A stretch of DNA of 64,000 nt, from assembly GCF_003672135.1 (NCBI RefSeq), contig NC_039510.1, forward strand, positions 3,224,001 to 3,288,000, given 5' to 3'. Of this stretch, positions 38,801 through 53,800 are shown in pieces; position 1 is the stretch's first letter; every line of letters begins with the position of its first letter. Under the pieces are notes generated by a model that was not told where the DNA came from, did no database searches, and worked only from the letters and a program-made list of their open reading frames with translations. The position numbers and the translations under genes are program-made. The stretch is from Ooceraea biroi (Eukaryota > Arthropoda > Insecta > Hymenoptera > Formicidae).

Positions 38801-41800
38801 AAACATTGACGATCTCGATGCGAGGCCAAGGCAACACGTACTCGTGCGTGAGTAGTTGTGAAACCTTTTCGTACGTCTAGGAACGATTAGGAATTTTTCT
38901 AATGTAACGACGGAAAATTTAGAAAGTGTGGAAACTAGTCAGAGTAAATATCTCTTTGTTACAAACGCGTGTGACCTTGCAAATTAATTCTATCCAGCGA
39001 AACACGAAACGAAGCGAAATAAATTCCTGCCAAACATGATTGCATAATCGTTTCACGTGGCTGTCGCTGTTAAGGACGACCGGAGGAGCAACGAAAATGC
39101 TAAGCGAGCCTTCGCAGAAAAACACGTTTCAGTGGGTCGTCAAACGACCGGATTTACGCTTTTACGACTTTACGAGAATGTCGCGGATTAAAATCCCGGA
39201 ACGGATATCGGAACCGTTAGGATCGATTCTCGGCGCATCTGCAGACGCGGAAAAATGCATTTTAAACGATATCGTCACGTTTTCGTCGTTGTCGTCGCAA
39301 GTAATTTCGATCTCTCCGACACTACAAACATCCGGGAATAATATCTCGGATGTTTACTCGGGGAAAATTCGAAGCGCGACGTTCGGTGCGCGCGATACAT
39401 TTTTCATGTGTGCAAAGTAGATTTTCCCACGTCGATAGAAAAAGTTGAACGCGACTAAACCGCGGCGGTGAATTCCGGGCAAATTGGCCAGTGGATCGAG
39501 CCGTACCTTGTCAGCTGCGAGTCGCGCGACCAGAGCCTCCTTGAGCGGCCCCAGCCAGTGATGGGCCCCAACGAAACGCTTGTTGAGCAGTTTCGTGTGC
39601 GGGGCTGCCTGGGCATAGACCGCCTCCAGCTCGAGCACCACCATATCTTCACTCCTCCTCCTCCTCCCCCTTTCCCTGCTCTCTTGGAGATGACGATGGT
39701 TAGCCGATCACGGTGGAGGTAACCCCGCGATGCACCGACATTTATTATCGCGCACTCGCAACACAACTACTCCCCTTCGTATCCTCCTCGTGCACATACG
39801 GCACTCAGTCGTTCTGTCGCACGTGGAAAACGCACCCGCCCGCCGCGGACACGTACTGTCAAGCGTCCGCTTGCATCGTTATCCTTGTCGGAGCATCCGC
39901 GATTCACGACGCAGCCCTTTGCTAAATCGCACTCGCCGTCATGGTGCCGATCGCACTCTCACCGAAAACGTGGCTTGCTCGCGTAGATTCATCCGCGGGG
40001 GTGAAGGAGCGAAGAAAATCGTCGTCACCCCGATGCACCGTAACTCCCGAAGACTCTCGACAACTTTCTCGCGGGTTTTCGATTAGGACGAGAGAAAAAA
40101 GAAGCGACGCAAGGAATAATCCCAAATGAGATGTTCGATAGATCGCTCTCTCTCTCTCTCTCCCTCGCGTTCGTCCAACACACCGAGAACACCGTCGGAG
40201 ACGATCTCTCCTATCCCGTCGCGCGAATCACTGCGTCCGCACCGGCGGTATCAGCCGGTCGGTCGAGGGAGGAGAGGACGGAGGGAAAAGAGAAAGAGCG
40301 GACGACACGACGCGATGCCGGGGGGCCGCCGGTGGAGAGAAACCACGGCGCGCGCGTTCGCAACGGCCGCCGCGTGGAAAGGCAGTTGAGAACTGACTGC
40401 CTCCTCTCTCGAAGCGAGCCTCCTCGCTCCCATGGCCCGAGCTTTGAGTGACGCGAGGCGACGCGGCGCGACGCGACGCGACGCGCGGCCGGTGTGACGC
40501 GTACATCTCTCTTTCTCCATCTCTGTCCGTCGTTCCCTTTTACTCCGCTCCGTTTCTCTCTCTCTTCCTTCTCTCCTTCGCCCTCTTTCTCTGTCGTCCC
40601 TCCCTCTCTCTCTCACGACTCACGGCTCGCTGCTCTCCTTTTATCCCTCTCTCGCGCCTTCTCCGTCGCGCGCACTCTTTCGCTGTCGCCTCGTCTCTCT
40701 CGCCCCCCGCGTGTCTCGGCCACATCTCTGTCCCCCTTTCGACAGCCCTCCCCTAGCACGCGGCGCGCCGCGTTGCGCGCACATGCATCTCGTTGCGTGT
40801 ATGCGTTCCTTAGATATGGATATGGATATACCGTACGTGATGTGTGTGCGCGCACCGTAGCGACACCGGGCTCTCACCGGAGAACATGGACCTGTCGCCC
40901 TCAGCTTCTTCATTCTCCGTGCTCGTCGCCTCCTGCACCCCTCGCTGACGAGCGGCGACAAAGCCTAGAGCTTCCACAATGTTCGTTTCGTCGTCTCTCT
41001 CGGTCTTTTTCTCCTCGGCTCTCTCGTTCGCCGTCGTCAGGACGCGTTTTAAGGATCCTGATGACAGCGAGTGAAAGAGAGAGTCTTGGCTCGCCCTTTC
41101 ACATGTCGTGAGGTCACTTGACGGGTCGTTCGTTCGCGCGTGTATTTTTTGGCTAAACTTTTCTGGCTAAAATGTCGCTAGTTCTCATGCTGTGAGCAAA
41201 TTTCAATCAAACGCATTACCGGAAGCAAGTTCACTTATAGTAAACCGTCTTACACAGCACTTTATCTTCTTAGGCATCGTGCCAAAGTGGTTCGGCTACC
41301 ACGTCGTAGCTTCTGGGGCGAATAACGGAAGGAACTGCCGTTTCCTCGTGATTTTATAAGTATTTGTTTTTCATTAAAACCACCCTTTTCCCCAGCGGTG
41401 TCGCCGCGCCTAAATATACATATTTAACAGTCCGGGTATACCCACGAGAAAAATGAGACGAAAGATACATCTATTAAACATCTCAGCAGATCTCGTTAAA
41501 TAAATTCGTTGGAAGTTAAAGAAGAATTGATCGCGAGACGATCAACAAGTACTAAAAACTGTCTTATGGCCTACCTTGCACATATGCAGGATCTATATAT
41601 TTTATATTAACATTATTATTTAAAAAACTGGAAATTTAAACTCCAATTTCGTGATATTTTAATATCTCGCGATCGCCTTCGAGACACAGACACCGCGCCG
41701 AAACTATCTCTCTCCCTCGTTCATCGTCGGGGGTGCGTGCTCACGCTTCCCCTCGTTACTTTCGTTCCCCGCCGAAGTGGCTTTGAGGATCGCACGTACG

Positions 41801-44800
41801 GGGGGACACCATCGCCTCGGCTACCTGCACTCGCGTCGAGGGTGAGACAAAGGGGCGCGCACCCGCCAGAGTTCCAGATTCAAAAGAAGACGACTAACCC
41901 TTCTCGTAACCCCCCGGCTGAACTGGGGTCTGTCGCGTAGCTGCGTAGTCGGTATTGCAAACGGCGGTGGCGTCGGTGAGTGGTTTGCACCAAAGATCAG
42001 TAATTCGCTCGCAGGTGAAAATAGTAACGACCATCGACTCATTCGCGGCGCGAATCCGGTGAAAGGCTCGCGATCGATCGTCCGTGTCTCTCATCGTCGA
42101 CTGCCGTTTCCGTCTCGCTCGTCAATCCTTCCCCTTTCTCTCTCTCCCCTTTTTAGTTAGCAGTATCAACGATTATCGGTATAACGATTTACAAGAAAAA
42201 CATGAGATTAACTAGGCGATTATCGCATACACGATGCGATTCATTAATTAATATTAGTTAATTGTTTTTGTAGACTTTGGCGCTTCGTGAAAAAGTTAAT
42301 CAGCCAGTATTGCATTTAGAGCTGGTTGCGAAATCATCAATAATTAACGAGATTCTCGCAATTTCATGAAATTTCCGACTGGTCCGTTTTATGCAGCTCT
42401 CGGTGGCAGTGTCATAATTTCGATAATGCGACGTCGTATCGATCGTGACGGTCCCGGAAAGTCCTATGGAAATAAAAAGAGACCCAGCGAATATAACGTA
42501 GTTTTCTCTCTTTCTTTCTGCCTCTCGTCGTCGATACATCTTGTCATCGACTGCATCCAATGGTCTATTGTCTCTCGAGGAATCTCCCCTTTTTCCTCAC
42601 ATACGCGGCCTCATATACACCAATATCACGATACGGGATATTCGCGAAGTGGAGGACACAGAAACAGTCGCGAGAGCGAGCGAGAGCGGTGACTTTGTAA
42701 AAGAGAAGCGAAGGATACCGAATGGAAAAATTAAAAATGAGAGGAAAACCGAATGAACGAATGGATGAAACGAGACGGAGAATGCGAGATGAAGAAAATG
42801 CTGCGCAGCGGTAGGATAACGATTTTGAATGTTCTCCAAAAACTTGTGAAAATCTCGTAATATACTTTTCCAAGGTAGACTCCCTTAATGGCGAATAATA
42901 CCATCGCGGCGAGAAATTCCGAAAGTTCCTCGCAATTTCCCGTACCTCTCTTGTGCCCGACTGTTTTCAATTTCCCTGACTTCTCTCCGGCTTCCTGCGG
43001 ACCCGCAGCAACCCCGGCCAACAACCTGGGTATATCGGTGATGACGGTTGGTGTGCAGCGTGCTGCAGCGTCGACGAGAGAAAAAAAATGAAGAGATGGC
43101 ACGAGATAAAACGTAATGAGAAGGAGGGAAGAAATGCCGCGGTTTACTCCCTATCGGTCGCGACTTCTCTATACCGCATTATTAACACGTCGGCAAGTTT
43201 GTAGCGGCATTATGCGCACACGTAACACGTTAACACAGTTTTACCCGTGAGAATACATAGGCGAAAGCGCAGTATGGATGACGGACACGTTAAACTACAC
43301 CGTGATTCCTGAAAGGCGAGACATTTTCACGGATGTATCGGAGATACACCCGGACGACACACAAGCTGGACACGCGTCAAGGTGTGGCCATTGATTCGGA
43401 CCGCCCTATGTGACGTGTCCGATTTCCGTAAAAGATTTCGAGGAAGCGCATGGAGTGTTAATCGATAACTTTATCTGGAACGAACAAAAGAGGGGACGTT
43501 AAAAATAACTGAATCATAAATTATCGAAGCAACATGTAATCGCGACTCGTTTATCCAACAAAATACGTTCGGAACACACCTCACGCGTTTACCGCATCCG
43601 CACCCTGTAGAATCGCCGTGAAAGGTTTCGTCTTTTCGAAAGACCTCACGTGTGCGTTTTGCTCGTGCTGCCGAGAATCCGATTGAACGCAATTAGGCAG
43701 CAGACATCGAGCGGATGAACGATTAACGATCCCCTCGGTGAGAAAATATGCGGGTGGTCGGAAGTTGAGAACCGTCGCATTCCGAGGGATGAACGAACAC
43801 GCTAGTTCGCGTGTTATGTACCGAGGCACGTTCTTTGTTCCTCTCGAGTGTTCCCTCTCCCCGTCTCTCTTTCTCGACGTGCTTTCCTCTTTCCTTCTCG
43901 GTCGATCTCGCTCCCTTTCACGTTCCTCCTCTCAACCATACCTCTCTCCGCTCGCAACCCTCACGTGAGCCGCTGCCACCCTCTCTCCCGGGGTCTCTTA
44001 TTATAATAAAAAATTTCCACGTGAGCGCGGCTCGCGTATATAAATATACTTGGCGGAGCATGCGCGCGCGCTCGACTTAAAGTGCTCGACTGCATCCACC
44101 TATCTAGCTAGCTAGTTAACTACCTACCTACCTACCTACCTACCTACCTATCTACCTACCTACCTAGCGAGCTAGCTGGCTGACTTGGCTGGCTTGGCTA
44201 CCTGTGCACATGCACCCGTGGCGTTGGCGTAATAAACGTCCTAGCTGGAACGCAGCGGGAGTTTTAATCGCGCTCGAGTAAAAAAAGAGGATCAACGTAG
44301 CACGGCCGACCGATATTCGCCCTTCGTTTTTTCCCCCTTTCTCGTCCGTCTCGATGACATTATTAACATAGAACGTGTACAAATTTCATCCTGTTAAACA
44401 TGTCAAACGCGCATCGAGCATTACTAGAAGACTTGGGAAGAAAGTTCGATATTACTTGATAATACCTGACAACATCAGAATGAAATTTTCAAGTCTAGCG
44501 AGTAGCATAGGAAAATTTGTCTCGCGTTTTTGCAGTGGCACATGACCCCGCTAACGAGGTTCGTCTCTCAGATCTGTAATCAGTGACGTGAAAAATTCTC
44601 AGAGTCCAATTTGTATGTAAATTAAAGTGCCGTTTCATCGCCTAATCGCGGTCGGAACGCGAGTGGATATTCGCGTTACGAATCGCGAGCGTAAGTTCAT
44701 GCGCACCCCCTCGCTCGATCGATGGACGCGTGTACGCGTCCGCCATGAATTTAACAACCTAACGAAAAGGGAAAGGAACAGCGACGGCACTTGGTCACGA

Positions 44801-47800
44801 TTTTCCGGGACCTCGCGCGCTTTGTCTCGCCCCCAAGGGTGAGACGCAGACGAGACGCGGATAAGGGGGTTGCGACCCCGAAGGAGGGCTCGAGTGAACA
44901 AGTTGAAGAGGTTGCGCGACTCGACTCGCTTCTAGCCTAGATTCGACACTCCGCGGGTGATCCGCGGAGATTTTAATTAGGATCCGGTCGCGGCTGGGAC
45001 ACGCACGGTCCGTGTTCTTTCGAGACTAATGATCCTCCCGCCGGGTTGATTAATATCCCGCGCACGGGGGCGACGTTCCCGTGCGGATCCGTGGCGCGTG
45101 ATGCAACGATAATGGGTCGTGTTATCGATTCGTCGACATTCCGCGGGATCCGTTCCTCCGAATGGATGCGGCAATTACGCGTTATTAATAATAAACAAGA
45201 GTGCGGCCATTCTTAAATAAAGAACATTTATAATATTTTACGCACGTTAATATCAATTGCACTCTCGATTTATATCAATTGAGTTCTCTTGATACATCTC
45301 AATGACAAACAGTGATATGCTACAATTGTAAAACGTTATTGGAACATGCAATAAAATTAGTTGTCACTGCGAAACGATCGCTTTACAAAAAAAATCTAGG
45401 AAACCGTCGACAATGTGTCCGAGACTGTCCGTTCTGAAATTCGTACGGCGGTTTGACGCGGGATGAGTCATCGATCGATTTTCTGCGCGTGAAAGGCCCC
45501 ACGGCAGGGTGATAAATTTCAATAAGGTTCAACCTTGACCTTTCTTGATCCGTTCTGTCTATCATCGAGAACTGTGACGCTCCATGCAAACACGTACAAT
45601 CTTTGAAATGAGATCTTTTCAATAATATCGAATAAAATATGTTCTGACATTTGGTGATGAATTTAAGTTTCGCAAATGTTATTTGTTTCATGGCAGTCGT
45701 TAATCCCGACAGATAAACATCTCACGTTAATAACCGTCGGAACGAGGAAATCTCATGAAACGAGCGCGCGGCACGTTCGTAAGAGTGAAAAATAATGAGA
45801 TAAGACCAATGTGTATGTACGTGTGTGTGCCAATGTTGTGTGCAGCTAAAATAGCATACGTCAAGAACATCCAAGCTGGTTTCCACGATATCCCCCCGTG
45901 TGAAGCACCGTCACATAGCAGCTCAATATAGTCGACAAAGACCGTCATAATAAAGCCTCTGCAGTCTCTGCCACTCCTGCTTGATTATTTATAGGAGAGA
46001 GTTGCGGGAGGGATGGAAATTATTTTCCATACTCGTTACTTTCCCTCTTTCTCGCTTGATAATGACCAACGTATAGATATAAAAATTTTATATTTAATCA
46101 TCGCGACGGACTGCAATCTCTTCCGAGAAGCGCTCCTTGTCCCTCGGCAGCAACCAGGACTCTTCGATCCCCTTTGCTCATCGAAACAGGTGAATTTCCA
46201 CGACGATGACGAGTGTCGGTGCATCGAGGCAGGTGTCGGAAAAATGAAGAAGCGCATCTCCGACTCTAGCAAAGATTGCGCGGCATTCAGTTCTTGGAAT
46301 GCAGTCCATCAACGACGGATTCGTACGAATGACTCTGTACGTAAGAATGCTGACGTATTAAATAAAATTAGTAATTGACCTCTCACGAGCACAGCGAAAA
46401 AACGATAAGCATCTTTCGGCAGCTCTCTTCCGAGCGCATCTGCGTTAAAAGTGAATCACTCGAGGTAAAAAATGTTGGAGAAGAAAGAGAGGGAAAAGGT
46501 TCGACGGCGGCTGCTTTATCGTAGCCACGTAGTCAAGGTATGGCCGGTTATACGTTACGTAAGCATGCCAAAAATATCGCCGAATGAGTGACAAGCACTT
46601 GGCCTATTCGGCCTATTCGTTGTCAGACAATTCGAGAGACACGAAATGATCATTTGGAAGCGCGATGGTCCTCATCAAACACGCTCGGAGATACGCGCAA
46701 GAGAACAACACTGTCTCAGTCGTATTTCTTTTAGTTGGACCCATTATTTCGAATTAAGAATTATTACTATTGTTATCGTACCTTTGCAATTTCTGATAAC
46801 CACACATGTTTATGCTCGAGTTTATATAATTAAAATTGAAACTGGTATAAGAAAAGATTCCACTCTCTCTCTCTCTTCTGAAGCTCATTTACATGCAGTC
46901 GGATGAAAATATTCCTGTCTTCAGCAACTATGCAAATAAATCGCACTGCGCGATTCATCCAAAACGCTTGACGCTCGCAAATCAATTACAGCAAGACGGC
47001 GCGGGGTGAATTTCACGACCGACTGTCAATCGTCGTGGTCGAATTGGCACTGGTCCCACGAAAAGAAAAACCGAACGTTACGAAAATCCGCTCTTACTTT
47101 ACCAGCGAGAAATGTTCTCACGGCGCTTTCAGTTTTCTTGAAAAACTCAATTATCAGTTACAAGAAACATGATAAAATTACATACGTTCGTTTCGAAACA
47201 TTTACGGACGTTCGTGGATCTTTTCCAAGTGATATTAGGTGTGATACGACCAAAGCTTCGCATTACGCGTGATCTTTGACATTCCACGACGGAAGACGGA
47301 TTAAAATGTCGAAAGAGGCGGAAGGGCTGATCCACGTGACGATCCGCGCGGCGAATAAAAATTGCCGAGAAAACCGACGACGTAAGAAGCAGGTCACGTG
47401 GAAAATACGAGATCGATGGGAGAAACGCGCGATGGTGAAGCTTGCGGATATTCGATGCTTTTCGAAATAGAATCTTCGTGTTCACGGGCGAAACGCAAAA
47501 CGCGCGCAAATGCCGAGAAACGATTTGGTTCGCCCCGAAGATTGCAGCCTTCGGGCGATGATACAGATTTTCATCAGGAGGAAGAGTCATTGCACTTTAT
47601 GCTGAATGGGCATCGAGTCAACAACCCGTTCTCCCTCTCCCCATCTCTCTCTCTCTTCCTACCCGTCCGTGTACGTGTTTACACACCTTTACAATCTTCC
47701 TTCCTCTCTCCTTCTCGTTCTCCTCCCGCGAGGAAGAAGAGGGAAAGCACGAGGAGACGGGACGGCAAAGGGAGACGAAAAGTACGGATGAAGAGGGCAA

Positions 47801-50800
47801 AGAGGGAGCTCCAAGAGAAGGCGAGGTCTGGGAATCGCTTCATGCATCGGGGAGCACAAGCGCTCGCGTAATAACACGATCGGAAGGCGAGCGAGCACTG
47901 TCTCACGCGTGCACGCACTTTTCGTGCTCGCTCGTTCTCGTCTCGTTGCCGCCACCCGGGTACCCTCGACGACGTAGAGAGGTAGAGGCAAAGGCGAGAG
48001 AGAGAGGGAGTATAAGCCGTGTTGCGTCGCCGCTCGTGAAAATGCGCGTGCACGCGCGCGTAATGCGCCCTTACCCCTCTCGCTATGTAGCGCGAACACG
48101 CGTCCTATTTTTATAAACGCGCGATGCGCGACGAGCGTTACGAGGAAAAAAAAAATCTTTACGTGCTGACGAAGGAAGACTCGAAGGTCGACCTTTTTCT
48201 TCACCGGTTGAGATGCTCGAGCTGTGCGGAAAGTACGCGGTCTGGCAATTAGCTCGTAGACGTATCTCATCGCTTCGCACTGGAATACAATTATAGATAT
48301 TATTTTCAGAGCATTTCACAGGGAATAATAGTCCTGGCGCATTAAACTGTTTTTCTTTTATTTACTCGTGGGAGCCATCAGAGACCGTAAAGATTAAGCG
48401 TAAAGTAAGTCGCGTCTGGAATAAATGCGCGCTAAAAGAACGAGTTTACCGTGCTCCCGCTCTAAACGCTGCAAATATCCGAGTAGAGCTTGCTTGTCGA
48501 GTAGAATTAATACGGAGCGCCGTGTCGCGTCTATCTGCTTCCAGACATCTCAGTCTCGCTCACGGTCGACGGCGATTCTGCGCCGCATTTTGCGTTTTCA
48601 CCGAGGCGTGTGAGACGCCGCGGGTACATGCCGAGAGGAGAGAGCAAAAATGAAATATTCGCGGAGACCGACAGCGGTATTCTGTCGATATATCTCGAGT
48701 CGTCGTAAAACATCGTTCGCAGCAGCGAGTCGCGTACGTGAGAGAGCTCCGCAAACGGATGAATGGATTATTGATAATCGCCGGAGAATATAATGTTTAG
48801 CGTAATTTAATTCAATGACTAGTCATATCGTCTACATAATCTCCCAGTGGCGCGAAAAATCATTACAAACGTGTATACATCCCGGCACGCAATATTTTAT
48901 CACGTAGCGTATTCTGGGTGCGATACGTTAATATGTACCTCATTATTGTTGCACGTATCCGAGTTTGATTGATATTTCCGAAACTCTTATATCATTGCGA
49001 GTATTATTTAAACACATCTATAAATAAATCGACAATATAAATTAACGATACTCGGCGGGGATGCGCCCGGTCGTGTTCAAATAGCAAACACTCGACGAAA
49101 TGCAAGAACGCCCGATGCCAGTCGATATACTATACTGTTCTATTTTCTGAATAGGTACTCGAAGAGTCCCGTCGAGAGGCTGTCACTCAGTGATTTATAC
49201 GTTCGTCCACGTCGAGGCCGCTGGTCCTCCCGGTCGCCCCCTTTAAAAACCCGCGTGAACCGCGCGGAAATCCATTATCGACGCGAGGACCGCTTTCACG
49301 TGGCCAAATGGAAAAAAAGGAAATGTGCTCGAGAAGACGTTTGATCAAGGTCCCGCGCGAGCAGCATCATTGTATTCGACAGCTGACAAGATCGAGCAAA
49401 AAGTGGTCCAAATGCTTCTATTGGTCAAAGTTGTCATGCGAGGCCAATTTCGCGTTATTAAATATAATGCCGCATCTCAAACTAAGAGAGGAAAGGAATG
49501 ACATTTCTCTTAATTTCATTTAATAAATCTAAATAACGTTTCTTGCAAATCAATTTAGCGAATTTGGTTGCAGATTGAGGTGGAAGGAAAAGTCAAGACG
49601 ACCCAGTACCCGAGTTGAAGCCAAACCAAACCGGAGTCTATCGTCAGGAACAAATGGGAGTGTCACATGACGCACGTGCGCGAAACGAGATGCGGCTATT
49701 TTCTTCAGCTTGGCTATACTCGAAAATAGTAATGCTTTAATCGCGTGTCATTTGCGGTTAAACGTCTAGGAAACGATACGGAAAAAGCTCGAATTCTAAT
49801 TTCGCATTACGTCACAGTTCCGGGTTCATGATTTCTCGAATAAAACATAGGCAAAGTGATTAAACATCTTCGATTGATAATAACTGTGTTATTTCTTAAA
49901 GCTGCTTTATAAAGATTCGCCAATGCTTCGACTAGGAAATACGTAACTGACGATTGTGGAGAACCGACAGAATAGAGTTCTCTTGAAGAGAGCTTGCATG
50001 GGAAAAAGAGATAACGACAAGCTAAGCGGGACAAACCGGGAGTTCACCTCTGAATAATATGCACGTACCACGTAATCGAGTCTAATCTTGCCGTAATGAC
50101 TGCATTACAACAGCGAAACAATAGCATCATAACTGTTTTACAACAAGTCCGGAAAGCGCTTGTAAAATAACATCTTTAACGTCCGGGAAAGTTTGCCCGA
50201 CCGTCGTGTAAGCGCTATTATTTTTGAGTTTTCTATGTACTTACAATTGTATTAATGTAATTATAAGTAAAAATTACATCAGAAAATTCATCTTTAGTCT
50301 TGTTCTGTACTTAAATTTCCTTTTAATTTTAAGCCAAGAGAATGAAAATTTCGGTTCAGAGATCTAATAAGTATCTAACAAGAGAGAGTATCATATAATC
50401 TCCAATTATAGTAATCTTGTCTTGCACAACATTACGCGCGTTTGACAAATTTGAATAAATGTAAAATATTTACATTTGCACATTACACGCGTCTGATAAG
50501 TGTCACTGAATAAATGTAAAATTTTTATGCGAGTACGTGCACTCGATTCATCGAGTTCGTATCATCATCATATTAAAATTCCATTAAAGCGTTTCTCGCG
50601 AAAATATCGATAATCAGGATTCCGTATCGACTGGAATAAAATTTACGTATTGCCATGCTATTAACGGAAAGCGTAACCCGCGGTATTAACAAATAATCTG
50701 CATAATCGGACAATTTGAAATATCAATGAAGGCATGTAGACCGTTGAATGGACATCATTTACGTTGGTTTTTCTATTTACAAAACGATATTTACACGCTT

Positions 50801-53800
50801 GTGGACATTATTCGCGTGATAAAAGAAGCATGCAAGTAAAGCATTCCTCTTGAAATGAGCAGATTACTTGTCGATATTTTGCTACGTAAGCGCACTTTCG
50901 CAAACGTGACTTTTCATTTCACATCTTGATTCTTTAATTGACAACCAGTATCGTAACATGCGTTTGCAAGCAAATCGCAAGATGTTCTGATAAACTTATT
51001 CAAATAACGTCAAAATATTCGTCACGCATCTTGCGTCATGAGATACAAGCTTTTCGCTCTTAACTTTTTCTGTCCCAATAATGTCATCATTGGTATCTCG
51101 CTTATTTTTACTTTCATGATTTTAAATAAGAATTTGCCAATAAATCAAATACCATATTATACATATATGTGCTTCTAATTATAAAATATTTTATTTAATT
51201 GAATACATTTGGGACAGAGAATGAGAGAGAGAGAGAAAGACAAGAAAAAAATAACAGAGAAGCAAATCTTACTTGTACGTCAAAGTGCGTGGTGGTGTCT
51301 TGCGGCTGCGGTGGACCTTGTTGCTGCTGTTGTTGGGAGGGTGGTGGACCCTGCGGCGGCGGTGGAGCTTGCGCTCCAAAAAGTTGCGCCGCCGCGTGCG
51401 AGTGCGGGTGTTGCAGATGATGAGTCGGCGGTGCCTGATGATGTTGAAGATGATGAGGCGGTGCCGGCGCAAATGCTGCCATAAAATGTTCCTCGCTGCC
51501 GACAACGTCAACTCCGGGTTTCAAAAGTACGACGCCGCCGCCACCGGCACTCACCAGCGTAGCAGCAGCATTTTTCTGAAATTCTTCTTCGCCTGGTGAG
51601 GGCTGACGGCTGCCGGGTGTACGACTGCAACAAGGATTAAAGTTGAATTAAATCGAGAAACATAGATATTTATATGAGAGAAACCGAGTCATTGTTCTTC
51701 CCTACGATTTCGTGAAAACATGCAGCTGGAAGCGAGCCTATGGTAAGATTGACACGCGAGTAAGCGTAAGAACGGTAATCTCATTTTCTATATAAAGAAA
51801 CTGACGTGATTTTCTAAGCGGCTGGAAACGGCGGATAAATGTCAGGGACCTCTTTGTGAATGACGTATGTGCACGGCATGTGCTCTTGGCGGCAAACAAA
51901 TCGATTCTAAAGTTTCAAGTTTGTAGCAACGTTTCTTAGACGTTACATTGACTATTTAACTTGATGCAATACGCATTTTATGATTTTCTTTGACCAAACT
52001 CTGTTTCATGACACGACATTTAATCCTATTGTTAAAATTCTTTCATAAATAAAATCAGCTTCTACGTTAAAAACAGAAAACATGATCTAATTTTTGCCAT
52101 GTGCCATGTGTCGGGAATCTTCCGAGATATATCGCATAAGAATGCTAAATCCATCATGCGGGATTTCATGTATATGCAATTGGCTGGCTGCGTGTCGTGT
52201 AACGGTGCACTTTGCATAATAACGTAACAGAACGCAAATCTGCAAGTTAGACGATCCGCGTTACTCATCTCGTGAGAAAAGAAAGCATAATGCTTATGAA
52301 TGCGGTTGTCGGCAATAAGTTAATACCATTATCATAACAATGCAGGGACCCATTTTTACCGCTTGTACCACTTTTACGTTGCCGCAAAGCAGTAAAATGC
52401 GGGTGCGATAATTGTCCCATGAAACTATTTTAAATTTCTATAACCGAAATCTTCTAAGATGAAAATTCTTGCGGAAAAAGATCGGAAAAGCAACAATTAA
52501 AAATTTGACGCAATTACCGCTTTTCAATAACACAGTTATATGTACCAATATCACGAACAGAATCATTATAAATCCAATAAAGATCACAGTACAATAAAGA
52601 TTAAATTACGACGATTGCAAAGTTATTTCATGAAGTGTTCACGGGGAAAAAAAACGAATTACGCGGATAATGTGTTCGTCAAACCGTGCGTGGACACGAA
52701 CCATGCCGGTGGACAATGTCGGTAACGTCGCTGTCGAATATGTTTTCTATCGTGCGCTAACGGATGGCGCAACAATGCTGAAAAGCCGTGCGGCCGGCTG
52801 CCGCGAAAGGAAACGCGAGAGAGAACGTGATGTCATCGGCCGCGTGTAGAGTATGCCCTTGACAGTTATCGCTATTACGCTATTTCGCCATGCTTACTTG
52901 CGGTGGATGCAATGTAACATAAGAAAACATTTATCAGATAGGGGGAGAATGAACCACCGAGAAATTATTTTCACGAGCCGTTCGAACGCTTGCATATAGC
53001 ACTATCTCTGCGATTTCTCTTGTCATTTTTTTTTTAAATCACATCGACGTATTTTACAAGATACAGGCAAGTCGCTTCCCGTGAATAAAAGTTACTAAAA
53101 CAAGAGATTAAAGAAAAGATGAAAAATTGATTTCCATTCAATTCGCAAGAATTAATTTTAACAAATTTTCATCTCAAGATTGTACGATATAGATACCGAA
53201 TATGTTTGACGTGAATACTGCACCTGAGGTCAATGAATAATGAAAGGAAAGTGCGATATAAGTGTCCTGAGCAAAATAAAAAGTAGAGTTCAAACTTACT
53301 TAAATCCTTTGTCATCATCCAACCCATTTTGAGAGGCTAATCCGTTACCCTGTGGTCCAGTGTCGTCCTTTGTGCTGTCAAAGGGACTTGCCGAACCTTT
53401 GTCTTTTTCTTTCTTGTCTGCATCAGTGTTCTGCATACAAAAAGAATAAAAGCAAAGTAATGGCATGATACATGTAGAAAAATAACAAAAGTTTATCGTG
53501 TCTTTATCATGTCATTACTCACCAATCTCAAGTTAACCATACGAGGTTCCAAATCTTTCGGTGTAGTAGGACTCGTTCCAAGAACATATTCGACCATTTT
53601 GACTCCCAACCCGCCGGTTTCGCTGTAAAAAAATACATTGATAATTTTGTAACAGTGGTATTGAATTTCCTAATCGACTTTTCGTTGAAAAAGATTTTAC
53701 GAGTGTAAATTCTTCTTTTATAAATTTATATTAGCCATTGATAATCGTTGATCAATGACGAAGCTTCTCTTGTATCATGTCTCGATAAAATCAATTTGAA

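Larger units (their letters stand above)
19727..51272 (-). other. pum: 31.5-kb pumilio intron
   Basis: No conserved nested gene recognised. It holds a candidate alternative first exon at 39507-39644, GC-rich islands (about 19920-20290 and 39.6-41.1 kb), microsatellites, and scattered chance open frames up to 213 codons. CpG is frequent throughout. Two short sequences resemble the ends of the transposon at 2691-3451 (24039-24049 and 29091-29105). Confidence 0.7.

Noticed and set aside
40494..41111. 205-codon Ser/Leu/Arg-rich plus-strand frame
   Set aside because: Low-complexity translation of CT-rich sequence; no domain and similar frames in all phases.
42731..43102. Another candidate alternative first exon ending AIKGVYLGK with a GTATAT donor
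   Set aside because: The donor is weak, the peptide is unremarkable, and the opposite strand is equally open, so there is too little evidence to call it.
44120..44166. Tandem CTAC array as a possible CRISPR or satellite
   Set aside because: Simple 4-bp microsatellite without spacers, in a eukaryotic intron.
47618..48270. Several overlapping 60-190 codon frames on both strands
   Set aside because: They lie over purine/pyrimidine-rich runs and are open in several phases at once, as expected from composition.
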